DNA of 64,000 nt from Nocardioidaceae bacterium (GCA_020636935.1 JACJWW010000002.1:101071-165070), one strand, 5' to 3'. Shown: positions 8,911 through 18,647, counted from the stretch's first letter. A program made the numbers and translations. The notes: generated from the sequence alone by a model not told the origin.

Positions 8911-9938
8911 CGACCCCTTTGCATGGTCATGCGCACATTGCTGTCTTGGCCCTTGCCGATCAGTTGTGCCTCAACTATCTGAAACTCGATGGCCCGTTCA
9001 ACGTTGTTGATGCCCAGGTCACCCACCGCAGGGACACCAGCCCCTAGGAACTTCGGTGCGACATAGGCGATCACTTCATCAATCAGCCCAGCCTTCATGA
9101 AGGAGGCGGCCAGATTGGGGCCTCCTTCAAGAAAGACATGTCGCAGCCCTTGGTCATATAGTTGGGTGAGAGCCTCCGATGGCTCGTTGGTGCGCAACCT
9201 CAAAGTCGGTGCCGACCCGTCGAAGACAGCCAGGCTCTCCGGCAACTCACGCCGACCCATCACAACCCTGAGTGGTTGATCTGGAAGTGGTTGATCAAAC
9301 TCGTCGCGCACAGTCAAGCGTGGGTCGTCCTGCACAACCGTGTTGGTGCCGACCATGATCACATCGCACAATGCCCGATGTCGGTGTACGTCGAGCCGAG
9401 CCGGCGTCGACGTGATCCACTTACTCGTCCCGTCGGCCGCAGCGCTGCGACCATCAAGAGTTGCGGCGTACTTCCAGGTCACGAAGGGACGGTGATGCTC
9501 CAACGCGAAGGTCCATGCGCGGTTGAGTCGACGAGCCTGATCCTCAAGGAGCCCAAAGGCCACTTCAACACCTGCTTCATCGAGGCGCTTGGTGCCACCA
9601 GAAGCAAGTGGATTGGGGTCGGGCTGTGCAAAGACCACGCGCGAAATACCAGCCTCGATCAAGGCTTCGGTGCAAGGACCGGTGCGTCCGGTGTGATTGC
9701 AGGGCTCCAAGGTGACCACTGCGGTGGCCCCTCGGGCGGCGCTCCCCGCTTCACGCAAGGCTGCGACCTCTGCGTGCGGGGTACCGGCACCACGATGAAA
9801 ACCCTCCGCGATCGGATGCCCGTCGGGAGTCAAGATGACACAACCCACACGCGGGTTGGGCCCAAGCGGCACTCCCGGGGTGCTGGCCAGCGTCAGGGCA
9901 CGCTTCATGGCCGCGCTCTCAGCTGCGCTGAACTCCAT
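8907..9938 (-). CDS. ribD: Bifunctional pyrimidine deaminase/reductase RibD
   Basis: 343 aa. The N-terminal deaminase (about 1-145) has the zinc site HAEVAAL and TLEPCNHTGRTGPC. The C-terminal NADPH reductase (about 150-340) has the ATLDGRSAAADG and FLEGGPNLAASFM segments. It performs steps two and three of the GTP branch of riboflavin synthesis. ATG at 9938. First gene of ribD-ribE-ribBA-ribH, lying directly behind the FMN riboswitch, so the operon is expected to be shut down by FMN. Confidence 0.95.
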   Translation of the reverse strand: MEFSAAESAAMKRALTLASTPGVPLGPNPRVGCVILTPDGHPIAEGFHRGAGTPHAEVAALREAGSAARGATAVVTLEPCNHTGRTGPCTEALIEAGISRVVFAQPDPNPLASGGTKRLDEAGVEVAFGLLEDQARRLNRAWTFALEHHRPFVTWKYAATLDGRSAAADGTSKWITSTPARLDVHRHRALCDVIMVGTNTVVQDDPRLTVRDEFDQPLPDQPLRVVMGRRELPESLAVFDGSAPTLRLRTNEPSEALTQLYDQGLRHVFLEGGPNLAASFMKAGLIDEVIAYVAPKFLGAGVPAVGDLGINNVERAIEFQIVEAQLIGKGQDSNVRMTMQRGR

Positions 9939-9967
9939 GCAAAGCCGCCATTCCCTTAAGTCACCTG

Positions 9968-10145
9968 ACTGGGGGCAGCGTTGTCAGCGGTGCAGACGCA
10001 CCACAACAACACGTGCGCTTTCCATCCGGACTATTACCGTCGGTGCAGGAATTTCACCTGATCAACCAAGCCTCAAGGACATCTCGTCCGAGCGGACTCG
10101 GGTCGCGGACTATAACCGCCGGTGCGGACTTTCACCGCCCCCAGT
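9968..10145 (-). promoter_or_regulatory. Possible anti-aptamer pairing in the rib leader
   Basis: ACTGGGGGC (10145-10137), which lies at the 5' side of the FMN aptamer core, is perfectly complementary over 9 bases to GCCCCCAGT (9976-9968), 30 bases before the ribD start. This long-range pairing would compete with the aptamer and is a candidate expression-platform switch. A short hairpin GGTGC-GTCT-GCACC lies between. No T-rich terminator follows, so translational control is more likely than attenuation. This is inferred from base pairing only. Confidence 0.4.
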
Positions 10146-10152
10146 GCACGTG
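10010..10152 (-). promoter_or_regulatory. FMN riboswitch (RFN element)
   Basis: On the minus strand the conserved RFN modules appear in order: GGGCGGTGAAAGTCCGCACC, then GGCGG..ATAGTCCGCGACCC, then a variable arm, GGTTGATCAGGTGAAATTCC, CTGCACCGACGG and AGTCCGGATGG. A 7-bp outer helix P1 forms between CACGTGC (10152-10146) and GCACGTG (10016-10010). It sits 71 bases upstream of ribD. FMN binding is expected to reduce expression of the riboflavin operon. Confidence 0.95.
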
Positions 10153-10196
10153 AGTTTGTCTACTCGAGCAAGGAGTCTACCCAATCGCGGCCAGGA

Positions 10197-10868
10197 TCAA
10201 TCAGTTGGTCCGGCAGCCTCATCGGCCAAGCGTCGCAACTCACGCACCATCTGGTCTGGGTCGGCGGCCGAATACACCGCGGAGCCAGCCACGAAGACAT
10301 CCGCGCCGGCCACCGCACAACGCTCGATTGTCTCGGCTGAAACCCCACCGTCAACCTGGATACGCAATTCCAACTCTTGTGCTGAGGCAATCCTTCGGGC
10401 GCGTTTGATCTTGGGCAGGCACAAGTCAAGGAATGGCTGTCCACCAAAGCCCGGCTCGACCGTCATGATCAAGAGCATGTCGAGCTCCCCCAACACACCG
10501 GCGTACGGCGTCACATCGGTCGCGGGATTGAGGGCCATGCACGCTTTGGCGCCCTTGGCCCGCAACTCGCGAGCCAGTCGCACATGTGCCTTGGCTGCTT
10601 CTGCGTGGAATGACACTGAAGCCACCCCGATCTCGGCAAAGGCGGGAGCCCAGCGATCGGGGTCTTCGATCATCAGATGCATGTCGATCGGTAGAGCCGT
10701 GTGCTTCATGAGTGACTCAACCACCGGCAGACCAAAGGTCAGGTTGGGCACAAAATGGCCATCCATGACGTCGACATGGACCATGTCGGCGCTGGGGATG
10801 CGGCCCACCTCATCTGCGAGTCTGGACAGATCTGCATTGAGGATGCTGGGCGTGATCGCGGCGGGCAT
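10197..10868 (-). CDS. rpe: Ribulose-phosphate 3-epimerase
   Basis: 223 aa TIM barrel. Interconverts ribulose-5-P and xylulose-5-P in the pentose phosphate pathway. Motifs: [28 protein letters not shown] (metal-binding His and Asp), [11 protein letters not shown] and [12 protein letters not shown], with VDGGVSAET near the C-terminus. ATG at 10868, ten bases after the rsmB stop. Ribulose-5-P is also the substrate of RibBA, encoded just downstream, but the riboswitch leader separates the two units. Confidence 0.96.
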   Translation of the reverse strand: MPAAITPSILNADLSRLADEVGRIPSADMVHVDVMDGHFVPNLTFGLPVVESLMKHTALPIDMHLMIEDPDRWAPAFAEIGVASVSFHAEAAKAHVRLARELRAKGAKACMALNPATDVTPYAGVLGELDMLLIMTVEPGFGGQPFLDLCLPKIKRARRIASAQELELRIQVDGGVSAETIERCAVAGADVFVAGSAVYSAADPDQMVRELRRLADEAAGPTD

Positions 10869-10878
10869 GGTTGGGATG

Positions 10879-12204
10879 TTAGTACCGCCGCATCAGGGCA
10901 ATGAACATCGCATCCGTCCCGTGCCGGTGTGGCCACAACTGGATGGCCCCCTGGAGATGGGCCGACTCGGCATCTGACAAGTGCGGGGTCAACAAGGTTG
11001 CATCCTCGAGTCGCACTGGCAACGTGCCCAGTGCTTCAGTCACGATTTTGCTGGTCTCCGACACGACCGGCGAGCAGGTCGCATAGCAGACAACGCCACC
11101 CACTTGGGTCGAGGCGACCGCCTGTTTGAGCAACTCCCGTTGCAAGACCACCAGGTCGACAAGGTCTTCAGGGCTTCGACGCCAACGGGCTTCTGGCCTG
11201 CGGCGCAATGCCCCCAAGCCTGTGCAGGGTGCATCGACAAGGACTCTGCTGAAAGCCTGCTGCCTCCAGGCGGGAGCACGTCCGTCAGCAACGATCACGT
11301 CACCTCCCGTAGCCCTGAGATTCTGTTTGACCAACCGGGCCCGGTGAGGGGCGGACTCGTTGGCGACCAGATGTGTGCCCCGTTGCTTGGCGAGCGCGGC
11401 CAGCAATGCCGCCTTTCCGCCAGGCCCGGCACACAGGTCCAGCCAAGGACCATCGGGCGCGACGTCGGGCGCAGCAGTCAGCAAGGCCACCAATTGGGAT
11501 CCTGCGTCCTGGACCCCAGCTCTGCCTTCCCTGACTGCCTGGATCTCACCAGGGGCTCCCCCATCGAGGATCACGCCATATTCCGACACCGCAGAAGGCC
11601 GCCCACCAAGCTCCGCCACCGAGGCCAAGCCGGGTCGAGCCACCAAGTTGACGACCGGACGCTCGTTGTTGGCCAAAAGGAGGGATTCGAGCTCTGCAGG
11701 TCGGTCCAAAGCCTCTGCCAACTCATCCACAATCCACTGCGGATGGGAGAAGCGTTGAGCCGCTGACAAGCCCGCGAGCCAACTCTCGGCGCTTTGTTGG
11801 CTGACTCGTCGCAACACTGCATTTACCAGACCTGTTGGGGCTCGCCCAATCTCCTGTCTGACCAGATCAACGGTGGTGGTGACGGCAGCATGAGCAGGCA
11901 CGCGCATCGAAAGCAGTTGGTGTACTCCGAGCCGCAGCGCATCGCGCACCTCAGCCTTCAACTCACCCTTGACGAGTTGGTCCAGAACCGCGTCGTAAGC
12001 TCCCGACATCCGTAACGTGCCGCCAACCAATTCGGTGGCAAAGGCTGCGTCCTGACCACTCAACTGAGAAGTCTTGAGCTGTTTGGCAAGTTCGAGGTTG
12101 GCATAGGCTCCGGCGGTATCGACCCGGCGCAGCACTCCGTAAGCCACGAGCCGTGCAGCATCAACTCTCGCCAAGACGCATGCCTGTCTCCAAGCGAACT
12201 CCAC
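10879..12204 (-). CDS. rsmB: 16S rRNA (cytosine-967-C5)-methyltransferase RsmB
   Basis: About 441 aa from GTG at 12204; a TTG at 12174 is an alternative, and both overlap the fmt 3' end. N-terminal NusB-like RNA-binding domain (about 15-145), then a Rossmann methyltransferase domain with SAM motif [15 protein letters not shown], the general Cys of [19 protein letters not shown] and the catalytic Cys of CYATCSP. Methylates C967 of 16S rRNA in E. coli; the actinobacterial target is assumed to be equivalent. Part of def-fmt-rsmB-rpe. Confidence 0.93.
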   Translation of the reverse strand: MEFAWRQACVLARVDAARLVAYGVLRRVDTAGAYANLELAKQLKTSQLSGQDAAFATELVGGTLRMSGAYDAVLDQLVKGELKAEVRDALRLGVHQLLSMRVPAHAAVTTTVDLVRQEIGRAPTGLVNAVLRRVSQQSAESWLAGLSAAQRFSHPQWIVDELAEALDRPAELESLLLANNERPVVNLVARPGLASVAELGGRPSAVSEYGVILDGGAPGEIQAVREGRAGVQDAGSQLVALLTAAPDVAPDGPWLDLCAGPGGKAALLAALAKQRGTHLVANESAPHRARLVKQNLRATGGDVIVADGRAPAWRQQAFSRVLVDAPCTGLGALRRRPEARWRRSPEDLVDLVVLQRELLKQAVASTQVGGVVCYATCSPVVSETSKIVTEALGTLPVRLEDATLLTPHLSDAESAHLQGAIQLWPHRHGTDAMFIALMRRY

Positions 12205-13090
12205 GCGCCCAATCCGCTGCCGCCATCTGCTTCTTACCGAAGGGCTTGACCTGTTGGAGTTTGACTGCCGAGGTGCCGGTGCCGACGAAGATCTCCTTCT
12301 TCGTCACCAACAGTTCGCCGGACGGCAACTGGTGGCTTGAGTCGAAGACAACTGGCCCCACCTTCAGACGAGACCCATGATGAGTTGTCCAGGCGCCGGG
12401 ATTCGGCTCACAGGCCCTGATCCTGCGATCCACAGCGACCGCGGGCTCACTCCAGTCAATGCAGGCGTCATCAACCGTGATCTTGGGTGCATTACACACG
12501 CCCTCTGCCACTTGGGCTCTTGCTTCCAACGAACCATCAGAAATGCCATCCAGGGTCTGAAGCAAGAGCTTGGCACCGCCTTCAGACAGGCGCCCCAAGA
12601 GCTCGCCAGCGGTGTCATGAGCCTTGATCTGCTCGGTCATCAGGCCAAACACCGGGCCAGCATCCAGCTCACGCACAATCCGGAATGTCGAGGCGCCACC
12701 CACCTCGTCACCAGCCCAGATCGAGTGCTGGACCGGGGCCGCGCCCCGCCATCGCGGCAGCAAAGAAAAGTGCAGATTGATCCAGCCATGGGTTGGGATG
12801 TCGAGCACTGCTTGCGGTAGTAGGGCCCCATAGGCGACCACTGCGCAAATATCGGGCTTCAATGCTCGCAGTTGATCTTTGAAATCTTCGTCTCGAGGGT
12901 GTTGGGGCTTCAAAATTGGCACACCCAACTCGTCAGCAGCCACCGCCACCGGAGAGGCCACCAACTTGCGACCCCGGCCAGTCGGGGCGTCAGGTCTGGT
13001 CACTACAGCGATGAGCTCGTGGGCGGAGTTGGAGATCTCGTGCAAACTGGGCAAAGCCACTTCTGGCGTGCCGGCGAAAATGATCCGCAT
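12161..13090 (-). CDS. fmt: Methionyl-tRNA formyltransferase
   Basis: 309 aa. Transfers formyl from 10-formyl-THF to initiator Met-tRNA. N-terminal formyltransferase domain: MRIIFAGTPEVALPSL, VRPDAPTGRGRK-like loop (TRPDAPTGRGRK), and the catalytic Asn/His in INLHFSLLPRWRGAAPVQ with LDAGPVF. C-terminal tRNA-binding OB domain follows from about residue 205. The ATG at 13090 shares its A with the def stop (TGATG), so the two are coupled. A longer upstream frame is rejected because MRIIFAGTP is the canonical start. Confidence 0.96.
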   Translation of the reverse strand: MRIIFAGTPEVALPSLHEISNSAHELIAVVTRPDAPTGRGRKLVASPVAVAADELGVPILKPQHPRDEDFKDQLRALKPDICAVVAYGALLPQAVLDIPTHGWINLHFSLLPRWRGAAPVQHSIWAGDEVGGASTFRIVRELDAGPVFGLMTEQIKAHDTAGELLGRLSEGGAKLLLQTLDGISDGSLEARAQVAEGVCNAPKITVDDACIDWSEPAVAVDRRIRACEPNPGAWTTHHGSRLKVGPVVFDSSHQLPSGELLVTKKEIFVGTGTSAVKLQQVKPFGKKQMAAADWARGVRLETGMRLGES

Positions 13091-13641
13091 CAAAAACCCA
13101 ATCCCATCGTGTTGTGTGGCGAGACGCGAACTTGTGGAGCCGGCTGGCCAAACCATTCTGCTTCGCGGATCATCTTCATCGCTGACCGTCTGGCCTCTCG
13201 ATCGAGTCTGTCAATGAACAAGATCCCATCAAGGTGGTCGGTCTCGTGCTGGAGGGCCCTGGCGAGAAGATTCGAGCCTTCCACCAGCAGCGGTTCACCG
13301 TGCATGTCCAAGCCATGTGCCACCACATTGAGGGCTCGCTCGCAATCGATGGTCAGTTCTGGGATCGACAAGCACCCTTCGGGGCCCATCTGCTTGTCGT
13401 CAGACAGGACCAGTCGAGGATTGACCAAATGACCAATGTGCCCATCAACATGCCAGGTGAAAACCCGCAAACCGACCCCTAGCTGAGGTGCGGCCAAGCC
13501 TGCACCTCCAGCATCGAGCATGGTGTCGGCCAAGTCAGAAACGAGGGTGCGCAACTCCTTGTCGAAATCGATGACTTCCTTGGCAGGCGTACGCAAGATC
13601 GGATCACCAAACAGTCTGATGTCCTTGATCGGCACTTCCAC
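13090..13641 (-). CDS. def: Peptide deformylase
   Basis: 183 aa. Metallohydrolase that removes the N-formyl group from nascent chains. All three motifs are intact: GAGLAAPQLGVG, EGCLSIPE (metal Cys) and QHETDHLDG (HExxH). ATG at 13641. Directly followed by fmt, which adds the formyl group that Def removes. The 56-base gap to priA (13642-13697) contains no gene. Confidence 0.96.
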   Translation of the reverse strand: MEVPIKDIRLFGDPILRTPAKEVIDFDKELRTLVSDLADTMLDAGGAGLAAPQLGVGLRVFTWHVDGHIGHLVNPRLVLSDDKQMGPEGCLSIPELTIDCERALNVVAHGLDMHGEPLLVEGSNLLARALQHETDHLDGILFIDRLDREARRSAMKMIREAEWFGQPAPQVRVSPHNTMGLGF

Positions 13642-13697
13642 TCCCTCGAGTCGGCAACCCCTGTCAGTCAGCGCAAGTCTAGGGGTAAGCCCCTCGC

Positions 13698-15710
13698 TCA
13701 GCCCAAGTCATGAGGGTCGATCTGCACCCGGATGTGTGGCCGCTTGTGCACTGACCTGATCGACTGCATCTGCGCCAGCCTGGCTGAGAGTTCGGCGGCC
13801 ACGACTCGAGGAGAGCGCAAGACATACTGGACTTGATCATCAACACTCGGGACCGGGCCCAGGATTTCGGTGCCCTGCGGAAGCTCCAGGTCACGTAATG
13901 CCGCCTCGACTTCACCAGGATCACCACGCAACACGGCCAGGCGACTGGCTGGCGGCAAGTGCGCTGCTTGCCGCTCGCTCAGCTCTCGTTGAGCGAGACC
14001 AGGCAGATCCCAGCGGATCAGCGCTTGTACGGCGGGCTGGGCGGAGTCACCGACCAACAACGCCTTGCCACCTTTGGCCACCAAGGCAATGGCATTGGCC
14101 CATCGTCGAGCAGCCTCTTCGGTGGCGCGCAAATCGCTACGAGCCAGGGTGATCCAGGTGTCCATCACAAGCACACCGGCATAGCCACCTTTGGCGACAG
14201 GCTCCGCACCGATCGTGGCCACCACGATCGAATCATCCTCGATGGTCTCCAGGCGTCTCTTGGCAGAAGAGGTGCGCACCCTGACACCTGGGAAGGATCT
14301 CCCAATCTCCTCAGCAGTGCGGGTGTGTCCGAGCACGGGGGCTCTCAACCCCTGCCCCTGACAGTGGGTGCAACGCCAATTGTGATGCACCAGGCCGCAC
14401 CATTTGCAGGTGAGAGGCTCCGCTGGCCCGAGTTGACGAAGTGGACCAGAGCAAGTCGTGCAGGTTGCCTGTTCAAGGCAACGGTCACAGACCAGTCTCG
14501 TGGCGTAGCCGGCTCTGGGGGTCTGGATGAGAACTGGCCCGATCGCGAGGGCCTCTCGGATCATCTGGTGAGCCTCGCTGGGCAGTCTCGCCCCACGAGC
14601 GGCCGGGTCTCGCGCCAGATCCGCCGAGCTGTCCCCGGTCACGCCGACAAGGACCCGCTCACGCAACAACGCCCGTTGGGCCGCGACCTCAGTGGCCCAA
14701 CCCGTACGGACTAGATATTGGGCTTCCACGCTTCGGGCATAGCCAGCGACCAGCACTCCAGCATTTGCCTGTTGAGCCCGCTGGAGCAGTACTTCACGGG
14801 AGTGGCAATAAGGCGCCCTGGGCTCATGGAAAAGATCATCACCGTCGTCCCAGATCGCCACCAGCCCCAATCGCTTCACCGGAGCAAAAGCCGCTGCTCT
14901 GGTGCCGATGACGATCTGGACCTGGCCCCGGGACAGGGCCAAGAATGCGCGATATCGTGCCGCTGGCCCCAGATCTGCGGTGAGGACGACATGGTGCTGA
15001 TCACCCCAACGTCGCCGCATGGCTTCGTCCAGGCGCTTGACGTCAAGATGGTCAGGCACGCACATAACCACCCCCTCACCACGCGCGAGGGTCGCGCCCG
15101 CAGCGGCACAGAAGGCATTGGTCCAGTCATCGCCCGGTGCCACGCTCATGACAACCCGCGTTTGACCAGTCAACAGGCTCGCGAAACCCGGATAGTGGAC
15201 CCACTCCTGCGCGGTGCTCCCCCAAGTGAAGGGCTGCGTTGGGGCCGTCACCAGCTCTTGTTCAACACGAGCATGTCGAGCCGGCACCGCAAGGCGGAGT
15301 ACGTCGGCGCGAGTGCCGGCATAGCGCGCCGCTATGGCGGCACTCAACTCAGCGATCTCAGGAGCCAAGACAGGCTCACCTGAGACCACCCTCAGGATGG
15401 GTTGTAGGCGTGGCTGGTCGCTCTCGTCACTGCGTCCAACCACAAAACCAGCCACTTGCCGCCCCGCGAATCGGACCTTGACCCGGGCGCCGGGCCGGGC
15501 GAGCTCATCAAGATCCGCGGGGACTCGGTAGTCAAAGGGCCGATCAAGATGCGCCAGACTCACGTCGACCAAGACCTGGGCTATCGGCTGAATAGGCGCC
15601 CACTCAGTCGGCTTCTTGCCTTGCGAATCGGCGAGCTTGCGCGCCGAACGTGCCGCTGCCCGGGCCTCAATCAGCCCGGGCAGCGCAAGTTGGTCATCGA
15701 CAGCGCTCAT
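13698..15710 (-). CDS. priA: PriA-like primosomal protein N', ATPase motifs lost
   Basis: 670 aa. N-terminal DNA-binding domain (about 45-150: VLVDVSLAHLDRPFDYRVP), helicase-like region, and an intact zinc-binding insert (CDRC..CTTC..CKWC..CTHC at about 400-450). The Walker A place, where PriA has GVTGSGKTEVY, reads VAPGDDWTNAF, and the DEEH box is replaced by WDDGDD. It therefore probably lacks ATPase/helicase activity, as known for actinobacterial PriA-like proteins. The role in replication restart would then be loading or structural. ATG at 15710. Placed between metK and def. Confidence 0.9.
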   Translation of the reverse strand: MSAVDDQLALPGLIEARAAARSARKLADSQGKKPTEWAPIQPIAQVLVDVSLAHLDRPFDYRVPADLDELARPGARVKVRFAGRQVAGFVVGRSDESDQPRLQPILRVVSGEPVLAPEIAELSAAIAARYAGTRADVLRLAVPARHARVEQELVTAPTQPFTWGSTAQEWVHYPGFASLLTGQTRVVMSVAPGDDWTNAFCAAAGATLARGEGVVMCVPDHLDVKRLDEAMRRRWGDQHHVVLTADLGPAARYRAFLALSRGQVQIVIGTRAAAFAPVKRLGLVAIWDDGDDLFHEPRAPYCHSREVLLQRAQQANAGVLVAGYARSVEAQYLVRTGWATEVAAQRALLRERVLVGVTGDSSADLARDPAARGARLPSEAHQMIREALAIGPVLIQTPRAGYATRLVCDRCLEQATCTTCSGPLRQLGPAEPLTCKWCGLVHHNWRCTHCQGQGLRAPVLGHTRTAEEIGRSFPGVRVRTSSAKRRLETIEDDSIVVATIGAEPVAKGGYAGVLVMDTWITLARSDLRATEEAARRWANAIALVAKGGKALLVGDSAQPAVQALIRWDLPGLAQRELSERQAAHLPPASRLAVLRGDPGEVEAALRDLELPQGTEILGPVPSVDDQVQYVLRSPRVVAAELSARLAQMQSIRSVHKRPHIRVQIDPHDLG

Positions 15711-15740
15711 GACGAAATCATGTCAGGAGCTACCTACATT

Positions 15741-16931
15741 TCAGAGACCAGCAGCCTTCTTCAATGCCTCTGCCCGATCAGTCTTCTCCCAGCTGAACTC
15801 AGGCAACTCACGACCGAAGTGGCCATATGCCGAGGTCTTGGCGTAGATCGGACGCTTCAGGTCTAGATCCTCGATGATTGCTGCTGGGCGAAGGTCAAAG
15901 ACCGCAAGCACGGCTTCTTGGATCTTTTCGTCTGGGATCACACCGGTGCCAAAGGTCTCGATGAAGACACCCACAGGAGCGGCTTTGCCGATCGCATAGG
16001 CCACTTGGGCCTCGCAACGGCGGGCCAACCCAGCGGCAACGACGTTCTTTGCCACCCAACGCATCGCATAGGCCGCGGAACGGTCGACCTTGGAGGGGTC
16101 CTTGCCGGAGAACGCTCCGCCGCCGTGTCGAGCCATCCCGCCGTAGGTGTCGACGATGATCTTGCGGCCAGTCAGGCCAGCATCACCCATCGGCCCGCCC
16201 ACGACGAAGACGCCAGTTGGGTTGACCAGGAGACGGTAGCCCTCGGAGGAAATCTCAAAGGTCGCGAGCACAGGATCAATCACATGGGTCTTGATGTCCG
16301 CAGCCAGCTGCTCCTGGGTGATCTCCTCAGCATGCTGCGTCGAGAGCACCACGGTGTCGACCCGCACTGGGTTGTCGGCCTCGTCGTACTCGATGGTGAC
16401 CTGAGTCTTGCCGTCCGGGCGCAGATAGGCCAGCGTGCCATCCTTGCGGACTGCGGTCAGACGCTCAGAAAGTCGGTGGGCAATCGTGATCGGCAAGGGC
16501 ATGAGCTCGGGTGTGTCAGAGCAGGCATAGCCAAACATCAAACCTTGGTCGCCAGCGCCCTGCTTCTCCTTGGCATCAACCGATCCAGTCCGGCTCTCCA
16601 GCGCAGTGTCGACACCTTGGGCGATGTCTGGAGACTGCTGCCCGAGAGCAATCTGCACACCACAGGAATTGCCGTCAAAGCCCTTGACGGATGAGTCATA
16701 ACCGATCTCAAGGATCTTGGCTCTGACCAGTTGGGCAATCGGGGCATAGGTCTGAGTCGTGACTTCGCCAGCTACGACCACAAGCCCCGTGGTCAGGAGG
16801 GTCTCGCAGGCAACGCGGCTATTTGGGTCGTCGGCAAGCAAGGCATCCAAGATGGTGTCGCTGATCGCATCAGCGATCTTGTCGGGGTGCCCCTCGGTTA
16901 CGGACTCGGAGGTAAACAGACGTCCCGTCAC
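15741..16931 (-). CDS. metK: S-adenosylmethionine synthetase
   Basis: 396 aa. Makes SAM from methionine and ATP. Motifs: [20 protein letters not shown] (ATP-binding), [12 protein letters not shown] (hexapeptide) and [19 protein letters not shown] (P-loop-like). GTG at 16931 with AGGAG eight to nine bases upstream. An ATG at 16936 is in another frame and stops after two codons. The 109-base leader after coaBC contains two mutually exclusive hairpins, listed separately. Confidence 0.97.
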   Translation of the reverse strand: MTGRLFTSESVTEGHPDKIADAISDTILDALLADDPNSRVACETLLTTGLVVVAGEVTTQTYAPIAQLVRAKILEIGYDSSVKGFDGNSCGVQIALGQQSPDIAQGVDTALESRTGSVDAKEKQGAGDQGLMFGYACSDTPELMPLPITIAHRLSERLTAVRKDGTLAYLRPDGKTQVTIEYDEADNPVRVDTVVLSTQHAEEITQEQLAADIKTHVIDPVLATFEISSEGYRLLVNPTGVFVVGGPMGDAGLTGRKIIVDTYGGMARHGGGAFSGKDPSKVDRSAAYAMRWVAKNVVAAGLARRCEAQVAYAIGKAAPVGVFIETFGTGVIPDEKIQEAVLAVFDLRPAAIIEDLDLKRPIYAKTSAYGHFGRELPEFSWEKTDRAEALKKAAGL

Positions 16932-16979
16932 TTCATTTCTCCTGCTTCATCGGATCACACGGTCTTTTTGGATCGCGCA

Positions 16980-17026
16980 GTGGCTCACTGCGAGCCACCC
17001 GAAGACTAACGGAGCAACGGTGGCTC
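16980..17026 (-). promoter_or_regulatory. Two-state hairpin leader upstream of metK
   Basis: On the minus strand three segments occur in order: A = GAGCCACC (17026-17019), B = GGTGGCTC (16999-16992), C = GAGCCAC (16986-16980). A pairs with B over 8 bp, and B pairs with C over 7 bp with a 5-base loop, so the two helices exclude each other. This is the architecture of an attenuator or riboswitch. I do not recognise it as a known SAM-binding class. Function is inferred from pairing and location only. Confidence 0.35.
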
Positions 17027-17040
17027 AGGTAACGCAGTCT

Positions 17041-18297
17041 CTATCGCTGGGACTGAGCAATGATCTTGCTGACTCGATCCCAGATCACATTTGCAACAGC
17101 CGCCTTGGGCCCTCTGGAGATTGGCTCCGCCTCAACATCTGGCGCCAAGAGCACAGCCTCGTTGTCATCCTCACCGAAGACTTGGCCGCCGCTGACGTTG
17201 TTGAGCACCAATAGATCGCAGCCCTTGCGAGCCAGTTTTGCCAAGGCGTGGTCATAAATGCTGCCGCTCTCGTCACCAGTCTCAGCTGCAAAGCCAACTA
17301 CCACGAGCCCGGGATTGGGTCGGTTGTGTGAGATCCCGGCGAGGATGTCGTCATTGATGGCCAACTCGATCTGCGGTGCTGTGCCGTCTTCGCGCTTCTT
17401 GATCTTGCTCGACGTCACGCCTTGGGGTCTGAAATCGGCAGGAGCAGCCGCCATGACCAAGGCATCGGCATCCTTGCACGCCATCAGCGTCTGCTCCTGG
17501 AGTTGTGCCGTCGTTTCGACCTTGAAGACTTCGACACCGGTTGGATCGGGCAGAGTCGTGTTGGCGGCGATCAAGGTCACTTCGGCACCGCGAGCACACG
17601 CCGTACGTGCCAGGGCATAACCCTGGAGCCCTGAAGACTTGTTGCCCAGGAATCTCACCGGATCAAGCGGCTCGCGGGTGCCGCCCGCAGTCACGACCAC
17701 CTTCAACCCGTCGAGGTCTCGGCGGGCGTTGCCCCGGGCCAAGATGTCGCAACTGATCGCAAAGATCTCCGCCGGCTCGGGCAATCGCCCTTTGCCAGTG
17801 TCGACACCTGTCAGCCGCCCGACCGCAGGCTCGATCACATGAGCGCCACGCTCGCGCAACATGGCCACATTTGCCTGGGTTGCAGGGTGCTCCCACATCT
17901 CGGTGTGCATTGCTGGAGCGAAAACCACTGGGCACCGAGCAGTCAGCAAGGTGTTGGTCAAGAGGTCGTCGGCCAGTCCGGAAGAAGCCTTGGCCAAGAG
18001 ATCCGCCGTCGCTGGGGCAACCACGACGAGGTCGGCCTGCTGCCCGATCCGTACGTGGGGCACTTCGTGCACCTGAGCCCAAACGTCTGCCGCAACTTCC
18101 TTGCCGGACAGAGCGGCCCACGTGGGCGCACCGACGAACTCAAGAGCGGCCCGAGTGGGCACCACGGTCACATCGTGATCGGACTCGGTGAATCGACGAA
18201 GGAGTTCGCAGGCCTTGTAGGCGGCAATACCACCGCTGACGCCCAAGACCACCCGCGGCTTGCGTGAATCAGCTCCTGACCGCTCCACACCAGCCAT
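17041..18297 (-). CDS. coaBC: Bifunctional phosphopantothenoylcysteine decarboxylase/synthase
   Basis: 418 aa. N-terminal flavin-dependent CoaC decarboxylase (about 14-190): VVLGVSGGIAAYKA, the catalytic His in VPHVRIG and the PAMHTEMWEHPA Asn-loop equivalent. C-terminal CoaB synthase (about 195-418): VVVTAGGTREPLDPVRFLGN and KIKKREDG. Catalyses two steps from 4'-phosphopantothenate to 4'-phosphopantetheine for coenzyme A. ATG at 18297. It follows rpoZ by 14 bases. Confidence 0.95.
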   Translation of the reverse strand: MAGVERSGADSRKPRVVLGVSGGIAAYKACELLRRFTESDHDVTVVPTRAALEFVGAPTWAALSGKEVAADVWAQVHEVPHVRIGQQADLVVVAPATADLLAKASSGLADDLLTNTLLTARCPVVFAPAMHTEMWEHPATQANVAMLRERGAHVIEPAVGRLTGVDTGKGRLPEPAEIFAISCDILARGNARRDLDGLKVVVTAGGTREPLDPVRFLGNKSSGLQGYALARTACARGAEVTLIAANTTLPDPTGVEVFKVETTAQLQEQTLMACKDADALVMAAAPADFRPQGVTSSKIKKREDGTAPQIELAINDDILAGISHNRPNPGLVVVGFAAETGDESGSIYDHALAKLARKGCDLLVLNNVSGGQVFGEDDNEAVLLAPDVEAEPISRGPKAAVANVIWDRVSKIIAQSQR

Positions 18298-18311
18298 TGC
18301 TGAGCCAGGCC

Positions 18312-18647
18312 TCAGTCGCTGACCGGGACGTCGAAGTCCGCAATCGGATCTGTGACCGGCTCTGCTGCCTCGACCTCATTGGGGTCGATGTCTTCGCAGA
18401 CCAACTTGCCTTCGTTGATCTCACGAAGGGCGATAGAGAGCGGCTTCTCCTGGACATGGGTGTCAACCAGCGGGCCGACGTATTCCAACAAGCCCTCGCC
18501 GAGTTGGGAGTAGTAGGCATTGATCTGGCGGGCGCGCTTTGCGCTGTAGAGCACCAACTTGTATTTGGAGTCGGTCTTGGTCAGCAGATCATCGATCGGC
18601 GGATTGGTGACGCCTTCGGCGATCAACTGGTGGGAAGACATACTCAT
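18312..18647 (-). CDS. rpoZ: RNA polymerase omega subunit
   Basis: 111 aa. Small subunit that helps RNA polymerase assembly and binds the beta' C-terminus. Recognised by [27 protein letters not shown] near the N-terminus and [15 protein letters not shown]. The actinobacterial form has an acidic C-terminal tail, seen here ([13 protein letters not shown]...). I chose the ATG at 18647, which overlaps the gmk stop as TGATG. Position next to gmk is nearly universal. Confidence 0.96.
   Translation of the reverse strand: MSMSSHQLIAEGVTNPPIDDLLTKTDSKYKLVLYSAKRARQINAYYSQLGEGLLEYVGPLVDTHVQEKPLSIALREINEGKLVCEDIDPNEVEAAEPVTDPIADFDVPVSD

Noticed and set aside
9835..10977. 380-codon plus-strand frame across the rib leader
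   Set aside because: It runs antisense through ribD, the FMN riboswitch and rpe, all of which are certain.
16923..16936. ATG at 16936 as the metK start
   Set aside because: It is out of frame with metK and meets a stop after two codons; the GTG at 16931 has a well-placed ribosome site.
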